Positions 35,668-43,773 of a stretch of DNA of 64,000 nt are shown piece after piece. Under the pieces are notes generated by a model. It made no database searches and was not told the DNA's origin. It saw nothing but the letters and a program-made list of their open reading frames with translations. Location of the stretch: contig NZ_CP061170.1 in the NCBI RefSeq assembly GCF_011751745.2, positions 558,001-622,000 on the forward strand, in the 5' to 3' direction. Position 1 is the stretch's first letter. Every line of letters starts with the position of its first letter. This stretch comes from Paramicrobacterium fandaimingii. Lineage in GTDB: Bacteria > Actinomycetota > Actinomycetes > Actinomycetales > Microbacteriaceae. The translations under genes were made by a program, and so were the position numbers.

Positions 35668-37389
35668 TCATGCCTTCACAACGCGCACGAACCGCACAGT
35701 CAGATCGTCTGCACCGTCGCCGAGCGACACCCGGAACGACGTGTCGCCTTCGCTGAACGCGTCGTCGGGAAGCGCGACCGTCGCCGTCTTCCACTGACCA
35801 TCACCCGTGCGCTCGATGTCTGGCGAAGACCAATCACCGACATCGACGGTGAACGCTCCAGCGCCGTCGTCAAGGTACGTCACTTTCACAACGGGGTGAG
35901 CCTCGGCGGATGCCGCGGCGAACCGCGCGTCGAGCTCGAAGACGAAGCCGGTGTCGCCGTTCGCGGCATCCGTCACCAACCCTTCGTGTGCCGTGCCGTT
36001 GTCTGGCTCGAAGACCTCCGAATGCACGTCGGCATTGGAGCGGTGGGCAACCGATCCGGGCTCGTCGACCTGCACGAGCCACCGCTCAAGGTTGCGCACC
36101 CACGGTCGCGTCTGCCACTCGCCGGTGAACGGCCCCGCTTCGTCGCCAGCCCAGTACATGTCTTCAGCATCGCGCAGCGCCGCCCATGCATCCGGAGAAT
36201 TCTGCGCCGTGTGGCCCATCGACAGGCGCACCCAGTCCCAGAGCTTGGGGTATTCGGCGAAATACGACGGCTCGGGCACAACGTAGATCCAGTTCGTGTG
36301 CAGCTGCAAAGCCTTCAGATTCGATTGCCGCACCGCATAGTACGGCTCGTCTGTCTCGTATCCGCACGCGTTGAAGCACTCGTTCTCGGTGGCGACGATG
36401 CGGCTTCCGTCGTGCACAGGCAGGGTATCGTCGAGCGTCATGTGCCCGTTCGGCAGAATGTGCGACCCGTAGGCTGGCGCTTCGCTCAGGTGAAAGTTCG
36501 ACAGCTCGGTGATGCCGGTTCGAATGCCGAGCCCGGCGTCGACAGCCTGCTTCGCCAGCAGATCGTCGTCGGCGCCGAAGGGCCCCCACGGGTAGTCCTC
36601 GCCTGTGAAGACGAGCTTGTTCGCATTGTCGCCGAACATGTCGGCGAGGTCGGTCCAGGCATGGTCGTACCACGACAGATACGTCTCGAGATCGAGGTCT
36701 CCCGCGTCGACGGCGGCAGTGATCATCTCGTAGTCGAACTCCGCCCACGTGAAGGCCCCGGGAACATAGACGAAGGCGAGACGCTCATCGGCGGCGAGCC
36801 CGCTGTCGATGAACAGCGACTGGTAGGTGTCCATGAGGTGGCCCCAGACGCACTCATTCCAGATCGGCAGATGTCGCTGGCCGTCGTAGTCGGGCCCGTA
36901 TGTCGACACCTCGCAATCGTCAACGACCCACTGGGGCGCCCATTTCTCGCCGCTCGCGAACACGCGCATCCAGAAGCTGCCTTGGCCCTCGAGCTGCTCG
37001 TCGAGCGGTGCGAAGCTCATGTCTTGGGCCGTGCCGCTCGAGTCCCTGTCGAGCGCACCGGGCTCGGACTGGATCTGCCCCCACGACACGTCGACGGAGC
37101 GGGTGTACACCTGATCGGCGGGCGACGCTTCCTCAGAGAAGAACCCCGAGTTCGCCGCCACACCGGCATCCGCCGGAAGGCTCCAGTCGTCACCGACGCG
37201 GATCATCACTCCGTCACCGGCATCCAGAAAGGGGAATGCCGGCCCGTCGTCTGCCGCACTGACCCGCTCGGATGCCGCCGGGCTCTGCGCGCACGCGGTA
37301 ACACCGGCGACGGACAGAGCGAGCCCGAGGGCGATGGTGCTGCGGACCCGTCGATGTCTGCCGGTCTGCTGGGTGATGATCTTCGTCAC
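35668..37389 (-). CDS. Secreted lipoprotein, glycosidase-like TIM-barrel with C-terminal beta domain
   Basis: 573 residues. Signal peptide with lipobox VTAC (Cys33). The middle (~60-450) resembles clan-A glycoside hydrolases: MRVFASGEKWAPQW, FTWAEFDYEMI, NKLVFTGEDYPWGPFG and EPSYFAEYPKLWDW contain candidate acidic catalytic residues, but I cannot assign a GH family. The last ~140 residues form a beta-rich carbohydrate-binding-like module (FVFELDARFAAASAEAHPVVKVTYLDDG). GTG 37389 has GGAGG 5 nt upstream, better than the ATG 12 bp earlier. Divergent from another lipoprotein gene. Confidence 0.65.
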   Translation of the reverse strand: MTKIITQQTGRHRRVRSTIALGLALSVAGVTACAQSPAASERVSAADDGPAFPFLDAGDGVMIRVGDDWSLPADAGVAANSGFFSEEASPADQVYTRSVDVSWGQIQSEPGALDRDSSGTAQDMSFAPLDEQLEGQGSFWMRVFASGEKWAPQWVVDDCEVSTYGPDYDGQRHLPIWNECVWGHLMDTYQSLFIDSGLAADERLAFVYVPGAFTWAEFDYEMITAAVDAGDLDLETYLSWYDHAWTDLADMFGDNANKLVFTGEDYPWGPFGADDDLLAKQAVDAGLGIRTGITELSNFHLSEAPAYGSHILPNGHMTLDDTLPVHDGSRIVATENECFNACGYETDEPYYAVRQSNLKALQLHTNWIYVVPEPSYFAEYPKLWDWVRLSMGHTAQNSPDAWAALRDAEDMYWAGDEAGPFTGEWQTRPWVRNLERWLVQVDEPGSVAHRSNADVHSEVFEPDNGTAHEGLVTDAANGDTGFVFELDARFAAASAEAHPVVKVTYLDDGAGAFTVDVGDWSSPDIERTGDGQWKTATVALPDDAFSEGDTSFRVSLGDGADDLTVRFVRVVKA

Positions 37390-37653
37390 ATTCGCCTCCA
37401 TGAGATTCTCAGGCGATTCTCTCGGAGATTTTCGCACGCGGATGGAAGCAGTCACCGCAGATGCTCGTTTTGCGCAGTCACGGTGAGCGAGCGCTGCTCT
37501 TTCCGTGCTGGCCGGGTGGTCGACCCTGAGCGTCTCGTGCACATGAAATACGTCTCCGATGTTGGTCCGCTTTCACGAGGGGAGCACGGCTAGGGTGTAC
37601 CGGATGCTGCTGCCGCAGCGGCTCACGAACGATCGTCATTCTGAGCGCAACCA

Positions 37654-38223
37654 ATGAGGAGCTTCGCTATTCGACATCACGCTTTCGCCACAGCTCTTGC
37701 CGCACTCGCGCTCGTCGGACTCGTCGGCTGCGCGCCGGCCGACGCCGAAGGCGGCCCGACGAAGACGCCGTCCGTTCCGCAGAGCCTCGCGCCATCGGCA
37801 ACCGACGTCGCGGTCGGCGAGCAGAACGCCGAAGAGCTCTGTGCAGCCGAGAGCTCCTCTGGGTCAGATGACGTGTGCGTGCTCGAAGACACCCAGATCG
37901 ATGGCACCATCGTCTTCGCCACACAGCGGGTCGTGAAGCTCATCGGCGCGACGGTGACCGGCTCAGCATCCATCACGGGCGCTGACAACGTAGTCGTCAC
38001 AGACAGCGCCGTGGACGGCGACCTCGAGATGGCCGGAAACGTGGATGCTGTCGTCGCGCACAACTCCGTGGGGGCAACCCTCACCGTCGACGGCGGCAAA
38101 CACGGAACCATTGATGACAACACGGTTGACGGCGACCTCAACTGCACGGGCAATGGAAAAGTGGAGGGCTCAGGCAACAGGGTGTCGGGCACGGCAGCCA
38201 GTCAGTGCGCGCCTCTCGGGTGA
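37654..38223 (+). CDS. Lipoprotein with predicted beta-helix repeats, unknown function
   Basis: 189 residues. Lipobox GLVGC (Cys26), a Thr/Pro linker, then short beta repeats rich in Gly/Asn/Val (QIDGTIVFATQRVVKLIGATV; NVVVTDSAVDGDLEM; AVVAHNSVGATLTV; TIDDNTVDGDLNC), as in right-handed beta-helix proteins. A conserved Cys pair may form a disulfide. Its 3' end overlaps the converging SDR gene by 22 bp. The 264 bp upstream, shared with the divergent lipoprotein, hold no feature that I recognise beyond a TAGGGT too far from the ATG. Confidence 0.65.
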   Translation: MRSFAIRHHAFATALAALALVGLVGCAPADAEGGPTKTPSVPQSLAPSATDVAVGEQNAEELCAAESSSGSDDVCVLEDTQIDGTIVFATQRVVKLIGATVTGSASITGADNVVVTDSAVDGDLEMAGNVDAVVAHNSVGATLTVDGGKHGTIDDNTVDGDLNCTGNGKVEGSGNRVSGTAASQCAPLG

Positions 38224-39197
38224 GCCTCGGCGACCAACGCGTCGAAGACCGCGTCGAGAGCGGCATCCGTCACCTGCTTCGCTTGGTGTGCGTCAAACCA
38301 CGCGATCTGCTCGCGAGCGCCCTGCCAGTAGGGCACAGTCGTGCCGAACTCCGGCACGAGAGCGCGCAGCTTGCTCGTGTCGAAGACCATCGAGTGCGAC
38401 TTGTCGCCGAGCAGGCCGGGGCCGAGTTGCGGAACCGCCGAGGCGATGCGATCGCTCGTGACGTGAATGATGTTGCAGGGTGCCCCTGCGGCATCCGCGA
38501 GCCACTCGTAGATCTGATTCCACGTCGGTGCGTGATCGCCGGTGATCGTGAACGCCTCTCCGAGCGCGAGCGGATTGCCGAGCAGGCCGGTGAACCCGAC
38601 GGCGAAGTCAGAGTTGTGCGTCACCGTCCAGAGGCTCGTTCCGTCGCCGTGCACGACGACCGGTTTGCCCGCGCGCATGCGGGCGATGTCGGTCCAGCCG
38701 CCGAGCGTCGGCAGCCCCGTGTGATCGTAGGTGTGCGAGGGTCGCACGATGGTCATGGGAAAACCGCTGTCGCGATACGCCGCAACAAGCAGGTCTTCGC
38801 CCGCGATCTTGTCGCGGGAATACTGCCAGAACGGGTTGCGCAGCGGCGTTGACTCGGTGACGGGCAGGAGCGACGGCGGCGTCTGGTACGCAGACGCAGA
38901 GCTGATGAAGACGTATTGCCCCGTGCGCCCGCTGAAGAACTCGATGTCGCGCTGCACCTGCTCGGGCGAGAAGGCGACGAACTGCGCAACGGCATCGAAC
39001 TCGCGAGTGCCGATGGCGTCCTGAACGGATGTCGGTGAGCTCGCGTCCGCCGTCAGCTGCTCGACGCCGTCTGGCAGCGGCCGTTCAGTGGTTCGTCCGC
39101 GATTGAGCACCGTCACCTCGTGGCCTCTCTGCAGTGACGCGCGAACGCACGCCGAGCTGATCATGCCAGAACCGCCGATGTAGAGCACTCGTGTCAT
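38202..39197 (-). CDS. NAD-dependent epimerase/dehydratase family protein (atypical SDR)
   Basis: 331 residues. Rossmann motif VLYIGGSGMISSACVRASLQRGHEVTVLNRG (GGxGxIS instead of GxxGxxG), SSASAYQTPPSLLP and a YSRDKIAGE motif in place of YxxxK. This pattern fits the atypical SDR group related to UDP-glucose epimerases and RNA-binding CSP41-like proteins. I start at ATG 39197; another ATG lies 12 bp upstream. Product unknown. Divergent from the LacI gene. Confidence 0.78.
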   Translation of the reverse strand: MTRVLYIGGSGMISSACVRASLQRGHEVTVLNRGRTTERPLPDGVEQLTADASSPTSVQDAIGTREFDAVAQFVAFSPEQVQRDIEFFSGRTGQYVFISSASAYQTPPSLLPVTESTPLRNPFWQYSRDKIAGEDLLVAAYRDSGFPMTIVRPSHTYDHTGLPTLGGWTDIARMRAGKPVVVHGDGTSLWTVTHNSDFAVGFTGLLGNPLALGEAFTITGDHAPTWNQIYEWLADAAGAPCNIIHVTSDRIASAVPQLGPGLLGDKSHSMVFDTSKLRALVPEFGTTVPYWQGAREQIAWFDAHQAKQVTDAALDAVFDALVAEAHPRGAH

Positions 39198-39264
39198 GGG
39201 TCTCATCATGCCGGATGCCGAGGCACGGCGCCATGGCTGGTGCGTCGTCTCCCGCGGTGCCGAT

Positions 39265-39270
39265 TAGGCT
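39265..39270 (+). promoter_or_regulatory. -10 box TAGGCT of a leaderless LacI-family gene
   Basis: TAGGCT ends 6 nt before ATG 39277; no Shine-Dalgarno. Confidence 0.6.
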
Positions 39271-39276
39271 GTGTGC

Positions 39277-40284
39277 ATGCGAGCGACAATGCGCGACGTG
39301 GCGTCGCGGGCGGGGGTGTCGCCCAAAACGGTATCGAACGTCATCAACGGCGTCGTCTTTGTGCGCCCAGCCACTCGCGAACGCGTCGAGCAGGCGATGG
39401 CAGAGCTCGACTACGTTCCGAATTTCAGCGCTCGAAGCCTGCGCAACGGGCGCTCGGGGGTGCTGGCCCTTGCGCTGCCGAACCTCAATACGCAGTACTC
39501 GGCTGAGACGATCAGCGCATTCGTCGAGGTGGCGCATGCTCGAGGCTGGGCGATTCAGATCGAAGAGACCGGAGCGGAGCCGCAGCGCGAGTTCGAGCTG
39601 CTCTCGCGTGCCCGAGCGCACCTCGTCGATGGGCTCATCCTCAACCCGATCACGCTTGAGGACAGCGTGATCGCCGAGGTGCGCGGCCTTCCGCCGCTCG
39701 TGCTGATCGGCGAGGTCGAGCAGAGTCTCGTCGACCTGGTCGGCGTCGACAGCCGTGATTCGGCACGCGATATGACGCGGCACCTCATCGACAGGGGAAA
39801 CCAACGCATCGCCGTCGTCGGCTCTCCCGTCGGCCATTTTCAGACGGCGACAGCGAGACAGCGCGCCGAGGGCTACCGCGACGCACTGCGCGAGGCTGGT
39901 CTGCCGACGGATGCTGCGCTCGAGATCGGCTGCCCAGACTGGACGTCTGCGGCGGCAGCATCCGCCTTCTCTGCGTATCTCGACGGCGGCGGCGAGGTAC
40001 CCGACGCGGTGTTCTGCTTTACAGACACCATGGCTCTCGGCGTGCTCAACGAGCTGTGGGCCCGCGGGCATCGGGTGCCTGGCGACGTGCGGGTTGCGGG
40101 CTTCGACAACACGATCGACAGTCCGTATATGACGCCGCCGCTGACCACCGTGGCCTTCGACCGCCGTGAGCTCGCTCGTTTCGCGATCGAACGCCTTGAA
40201 CAGCGCATCGCCGACGTGACGCTCGAGCCGGCGCGCATTCGGGTGCCGTACGAGATCGTCACGCGCGAGAGCACCCGCCCCTAG
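39277..40284 (+). CDS. LacI-family repressor, probable regulator of the arabino-oligosaccharide operon
   Basis: 335 residues. HTH MRDVASRAGVSPKTVSNVINGV (~5-26), hinge DYVPNFSARSLRNGRSG, then the effector domain ending in TTVAFDRRELARFAIERLEQRI. ATG 39277 is favoured by the -10 spacing over the TTG/ATG two codons upstream. It lies directly upstream of the binding-protein gene; the operon promoter carries a perfect palindrome ATTACATCGATGTAAT, its likely site. The effector is inferred to be arabinose or an arabinoside from the GH51 gene at the end of the operon. Confidence 0.85.
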   Translation: MRATMRDVASRAGVSPKTVSNVINGVVFVRPATRERVEQAMAELDYVPNFSARSLRNGRSGVLALALPNLNTQYSAETISAFVEVAHARGWAIQIEETGAEPQREFELLSRARAHLVDGLILNPITLEDSVIAEVRGLPPLVLIGEVEQSLVDLVGVDSRDSARDMTRHLIDRGNQRIAVVGSPVGHFQTATARQRAEGYRDALREAGLPTDAALEIGCPDWTSAAAASAFSAYLDGGGEVPDAVFCFTDTMALGVLNELWARGHRVPGDVRVAGFDNTIDSPYMTPPLTTVAFDRRELARFAIERLEQRIADVTLEPARIRVPYEIVTRESTRP

Positions 40285-40291
40285 CGCCGCT

Positions 40292-40380
40292 GTTCAGCGA
40301 TTCGGAACTTTCGGGCGACACGCCGTGCCGCAGCCCGCGACACGCCGCACAGCTTCGTTTTTTCCGAATGCGTGAACGGT
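40292..40380. repeat. ~90-bp palindromic intergenic repeat, copy B
   Basis: Starts 7 bp after the LacI stop. Ends are GTTCAGCGATTCGGAA and TTCCGAATGCGTGAAC, an inverted repeat matching 13-14 of 16 positions; the flank ends GGT. The interior has two direct copies of GCGACACGCCG at 22-bp spacing and a TTTTTT run before the right end, so it could also act as a terminator. Best-preserved copy. Confidence 0.82.
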
Positions 40381-40424
40381 GATCGTCCGATCCCGTGATC
40401 GCACCTTCTCGTGCGAGACACCTC

Positions 40425-40453
40425 TTGCGTCGACTATTACATCGATGTAATGA
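40425..40453 (+). promoter_or_regulatory. Promoter of the arabinoside operon (TTGCGT, 17 bp, TAATGA)
   Basis: TTGCGT (40425-40430) and TAATGA (40448-40453) with 17-bp spacing. The operator palindrome covers the spacer and the first part of the -10, so repressor and polymerase would compete. Confidence 0.5.
40436..40451. promoter_or_regulatory. LacI-type operator ATTACATCGATGTAAT
   Basis: Perfect 16-bp palindrome with the central CG usual for LacI-family sites, 45 bp before the binding-protein start codon. Confidence 0.82.
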
Positions 40454-40495
40454 TGGGGCATCCACGATGGTGTCCACCACAAGGGAGTGATGTTC

Positions 40496-41839
40496 ATGAC
40501 ACGATCTCGACAGGCGGGTGACGGCCCGGGTCTTTCGAGGCGCCGCATGCTGACAGGCGCGGCAGTGCTGCTCGGGGGCGCCTTTGCCGCCCCTGCCCTC
40601 AGCGGCTGTACGCAGGCAGCAGCATCCGGAGTCACCAACCTCAGCTACTGGCATCTGCTCAGCGGCGGCGACGGCATCACCATGGCAAAGCTCGTCGCCG
40701 ACGTCGAGAAGGCGCTCGGTGATGTCACCGTCGACCAGACGGTGCTCGCCTGGGGTGCGCCGTACTACACAAAGCTCGCTATGGCGGCAGCAGGAGGCCG
40801 CGCACCCGACATCGCGATTATGCACGCCAGCCGTGTCACGGGCTGGGCGCCCGGTGGCCTGCTTGACCCCTGGGATCTCGATCTCCTCGCCGAATTCGGT
40901 GTCAGCGAAGACACCTTCAAGCCGCGCATCTGGGAGAAGGGCTTCACAGACGACAAGCTGTACTCGGTTGCCCTCGATTCGCATCCGTTCATCACCTTCT
41001 TCAATACAGACGTTGCCGACGAAGCGGGCGTGCTGAATTCCGATGGCACCCTCATTGAGACGTCGACGCCAGACGCGTTCATCGAGATGGCGCTCGAGAT
41101 GCAGGCGGTCACGGGGCAGCACGGGCTTTCGTGGGGGTATCTCAACGACGGAGCTCAGCTCTGGCGGCTCTTCTACACGCTGTACAAGCAGCACGGCGCA
41201 GACATGGTGCTCGAGACGGGCAAGCCAGCGGAGTTCGACGAGGATGCCGCGATCGAATCGCTCGAGTTCATGACGAAGCTTGTCGACGGCACCGTTGCAG
41301 CGACCAATAGCGACATCAACAACGGCATCGCCGAGTTCGCCGGCGGCAAGAGCGGAATGCTCTTCTCGGGGGTATGGGAACTCCGCACCCTGCAGGATGC
41401 GGGAATCGCGTTCGACGCGACGACGATTCCGACGCTGTACGGCACCCCGGCCGTGTATGCGGACTCCCACACGTTCGTGCTGCCGCATCAGTCGAACCCA
41501 GACGAGACGAAGCGCCGCGCTGCATATGAGTTCATGTCGACGCTGCTGAAAGACTCGATCGAATGGGCGGGTGCCGGACATATTCCTGCATACCTGCCCG
41601 TCATCGACGATCCAGCGTATGGTGACCTCGTCCCTCAGGCCCACTATGCTGACGCCGCAGATCTGATCAACTACGATCCGCCCGCATGGTTCACGGGTTC
41701 AGGCTCTAACTTCCAAAACTACTTCCTCGACGCGATCCAAGGCGTCATGCTCGGCGGCACGACTCCCGAAGCGGGTTTTGCGTCATTCATCGGGCGGATA
41801 AACACACTGCTCTCGAAGCCGAATCCGGTGACGGTATGA
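40496..41839 (+). CDS. Sugar-binding lipoprotein, Tat-type signal, arabinoside importer
   Basis: 447 residues, family 1 solute-binding protein. The N-terminus has a twin-arginine motif (LSRRRMLTGAAVLLGG) and a lipobox (LSGC, Cys38), so it is probably exported folded through Tat and lipidated. Start: three in-frame candidates (40487 GTG, 40490 and 40496 ATG) lie near AAGGGAG; 40496 has the best spacing. It serves the two permeases that follow. Sugar specificity (arabino-oligosaccharides) is inferred from the GH51 gene in the operon. Confidence 0.85.
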   Translation: MTRSRQAGDGPGLSRRRMLTGAAVLLGGAFAAPALSGCTQAAASGVTNLSYWHLLSGGDGITMAKLVADVEKALGDVTVDQTVLAWGAPYYTKLAMAAAGGRAPDIAIMHASRVTGWAPGGLLDPWDLDLLAEFGVSEDTFKPRIWEKGFTDDKLYSVALDSHPFITFFNTDVADEAGVLNSDGTLIETSTPDAFIEMALEMQAVTGQHGLSWGYLNDGAQLWRLFYTLYKQHGADMVLETGKPAEFDEDAAIESLEFMTKLVDGTVAATNSDINNGIAEFAGGKSGMLFSGVWELRTLQDAGIAFDATTIPTLYGTPAVYADSHTFVLPHQSNPDETKRRAAYEFMSTLLKDSIEWAGAGHIPAYLPVIDDPAYGDLVPQAHYADAADLINYDPPAWFTGSGSNFQNYFLDAIQGVMLGGTTPEAGFASFIGRINTLLSKPNPVTV

Positions 41840-41891
41840 GCGCCCCGACCTGGCAGCGCACGACGCTGCGCGACGACAAAGGAGTCTCGCT

Positions 41892-42824
41892 GTGACCACG
41901 GCAACCGCTCGAAACGTGCTTTCTGACACCGGCGCCACAGTGAAGGCGTTGCGGTCGAATAAACCACGGGAAAACCTCACGGGGTGGGCATTCATCGCCC
42001 CACTCGGCATCCTGTTCATTCTGTTCATGCTCGTGCCGATCCTCTGGGGCATTTACCTGAGTTTCACGAACCAGAGCCTCACCGGGGCGGGCGGCGATCT
42101 GATCGGTTTTGATAACTACGCCGAGGCGCTCGCCGACCCTGACATGTGGAGGTCGATGCTCAACACCGTGTGGTTCACGGTGCTCAGTACCATCCCTCTC
42201 GTCGTGGTGGCGCTTGCGCTCGCGCTCCTCGTCAACACCGGGCTGCCTGGGCAGTGGCTGTGGCGGCTCTCGTTCTTCATGCCCTACCTGCTCGCCTCCA
42301 CCGTGGTTTCGCTCATCTGGGTGTGGCTGTACAACCCGCAGCTCGGGCTCTTCAACGCCATTCTCGGCTGGTTCGGCATCGATCCGGTCACGTGGCTGCA
42401 GGATCCTGATCTTGCGATGCTCTCGGTCGTCGTCACGACAGTGTGGTGGACAATCGGGTTCAACTTTCTTCTCTATCTCGCTGCACTGCAGAACATTCCA
42501 GAGACTCAGTACGAGGCAGCATCGATCGACGGGGCTGGCCGCTGGCGCACCCTGGCCTCAATCACGATTCCGCAACTGGGCCCGACAACGATCATGGTTG
42601 TGGTGCTGCAGCTGCTGGCGTCTCTCAAGGTATTCGACCAGATCTACCAGATGACCGGGGGCGGCCCGGCGGGCACCACGCGATCGGCCATTCAATACAT
42701 CTTCGAGACGGGGTTCACCGGCTTCCGCTTCGGGTACTCGTCGGCGATCTCGTACATCTTCTTCGTACTCATCATCATCGTCTCGGTGATCCAGTTCCGC
42801 ATCACGGCGCGAAGGAGCGCATGA
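41892..42824 (+). CDS. Sugar ABC transporter permease (MalF type)
   Basis: 310 residues, six helices beginning WAFIAPLGILFILFMLVPILWGIYLSF; EAA loop YEAASIDGAGRW. GTG start with AAAGGAG at 41878-41884. Second gene of the arabinoside operon, 52 bp after the binding protein. Confidence 0.88.
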   Translation: MTTATARNVLSDTGATVKALRSNKPRENLTGWAFIAPLGILFILFMLVPILWGIYLSFTNQSLTGAGGDLIGFDNYAEALADPDMWRSMLNTVWFTVLSTIPLVVVALALALLVNTGLPGQWLWRLSFFMPYLLASTVVSLIWVWLYNPQLGLFNAILGWFGIDPVTWLQDPDLAMLSVVVTTVWWTIGFNFLLYLAALQNIPETQYEAASIDGAGRWRTLASITIPQLGPTTIMVVVLQLLASLKVFDQIYQMTGGGPAGTTRSAIQYIFETGFTGFRFGYSSAISYIFFVLIIIVSVIQFRITARRSA

Positions 42825-42825
42825 C

Positions 42826-43722
42826 ATGTCGACACTTACCGAACAACACACAGTTCCCGCGGGCGGCCGCTCGGCAGCATCCATCGCCCCCGCCCGAAAG
42901 AAGAAGCTCGGTCCGGCCGGAATCGCAGCACTTGTCGTGCTCATCGTGCTTGCGGTGGCGTGGCTGCTCCCATTCTTCTGGGCAATCGTCACGTCGCTCA
43001 AAAGCGAGACGGATGCCGCCTCGGCAGCGCTCTGGCCGGCACAGGGCTTCACGTTCGACGCATACGCCAAGGTGCTCGCCGAGGGCAACGTGCCGATCTG
43101 GGCGTGGAACAGCCTGTTCACGGCGGCGTTGATCACGCTCATTACGGTGCTCACCTCGGCACTTGCCGCCTACGCGTTCTCACGCATGCGCTTTCGCGGG
43201 CAGAAGTGGGCGTACATCGTGGTGATCGCGGCGATCGCCGTTCCGCCTCAGGTGCTCATCGTTCCTCTCTTCTACGAGATGCTCGCGATGGACCTCGTTG
43301 ACACGTACTGGGGCCTCATTCTGCCGCAGGTGGTGCAGCCGATCATCGTGCTGATTCTCAAGCAGTTCTTCGACCAGATTCCGATTGAGCTTGAAGACGC
43401 GGCGCGTGTCGACGGCGCAAGCAGACTGCGCGTCTTCACGTCGATCGTGATGCCGTTGTCCCGGCCAATTCTCGCGGCGGTGTCGATCTTCGTGTTCGTG
43501 TGGGCGTGGAACAACTTTCTGTGGCCCTTCATCATCATCAACGACCCGCAGCTGATGACGCTGCCCGTCGGCCTGCAGACGGTGAAGAGCGCCTACGGCA
43601 TCCAGTACGCGCAGAACATGGCGATGGCGATTCTCGCCGCACTGCCCCTCATCATCGTCTTTCTCTTCTTCCAACGCCAGATCATCAAGGGCATCTCCAC
43701 CACCGGCTTCGGTGGACAGTAA
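42826..43722 (+). CDS. Sugar ABC transporter permease (MalG type)
   Basis: 298 residues; first helix IAALVVLIVLAVAWLLPFFWAIVTS, EAA loop LEDAARVDGASRLR. Starts one base after the previous stop. No ATPase is encoded nearby, so the importer probably borrows a shared MsiK-like ATPase, as for the ceb system. Confidence 0.88.
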   Translation: MSTLTEQHTVPAGGRSAASIAPARKKKLGPAGIAALVVLIVLAVAWLLPFFWAIVTSLKSETDAASAALWPAQGFTFDAYAKVLAEGNVPIWAWNSLFTAALITLITVLTSALAAYAFSRMRFRGQKWAYIVVIAAIAVPPQVLIVPLFYEMLAMDLVDTYWGLILPQVVQPIIVLILKQFFDQIPIELEDAARVDGASRLRVFTSIVMPLSRPILAAVSIFVFVWAWNNFLWPFIIINDPQLMTLPVGLQTVKSAYGIQYAQNMAMAILAALPLIIVFLFFQRQIIKGISTTGFGGQ

Positions 43723-43773
43723 TTCACCGTGCAGCAGCCCTCGAGACCGACCGCACCACACACAAGGAGACAC

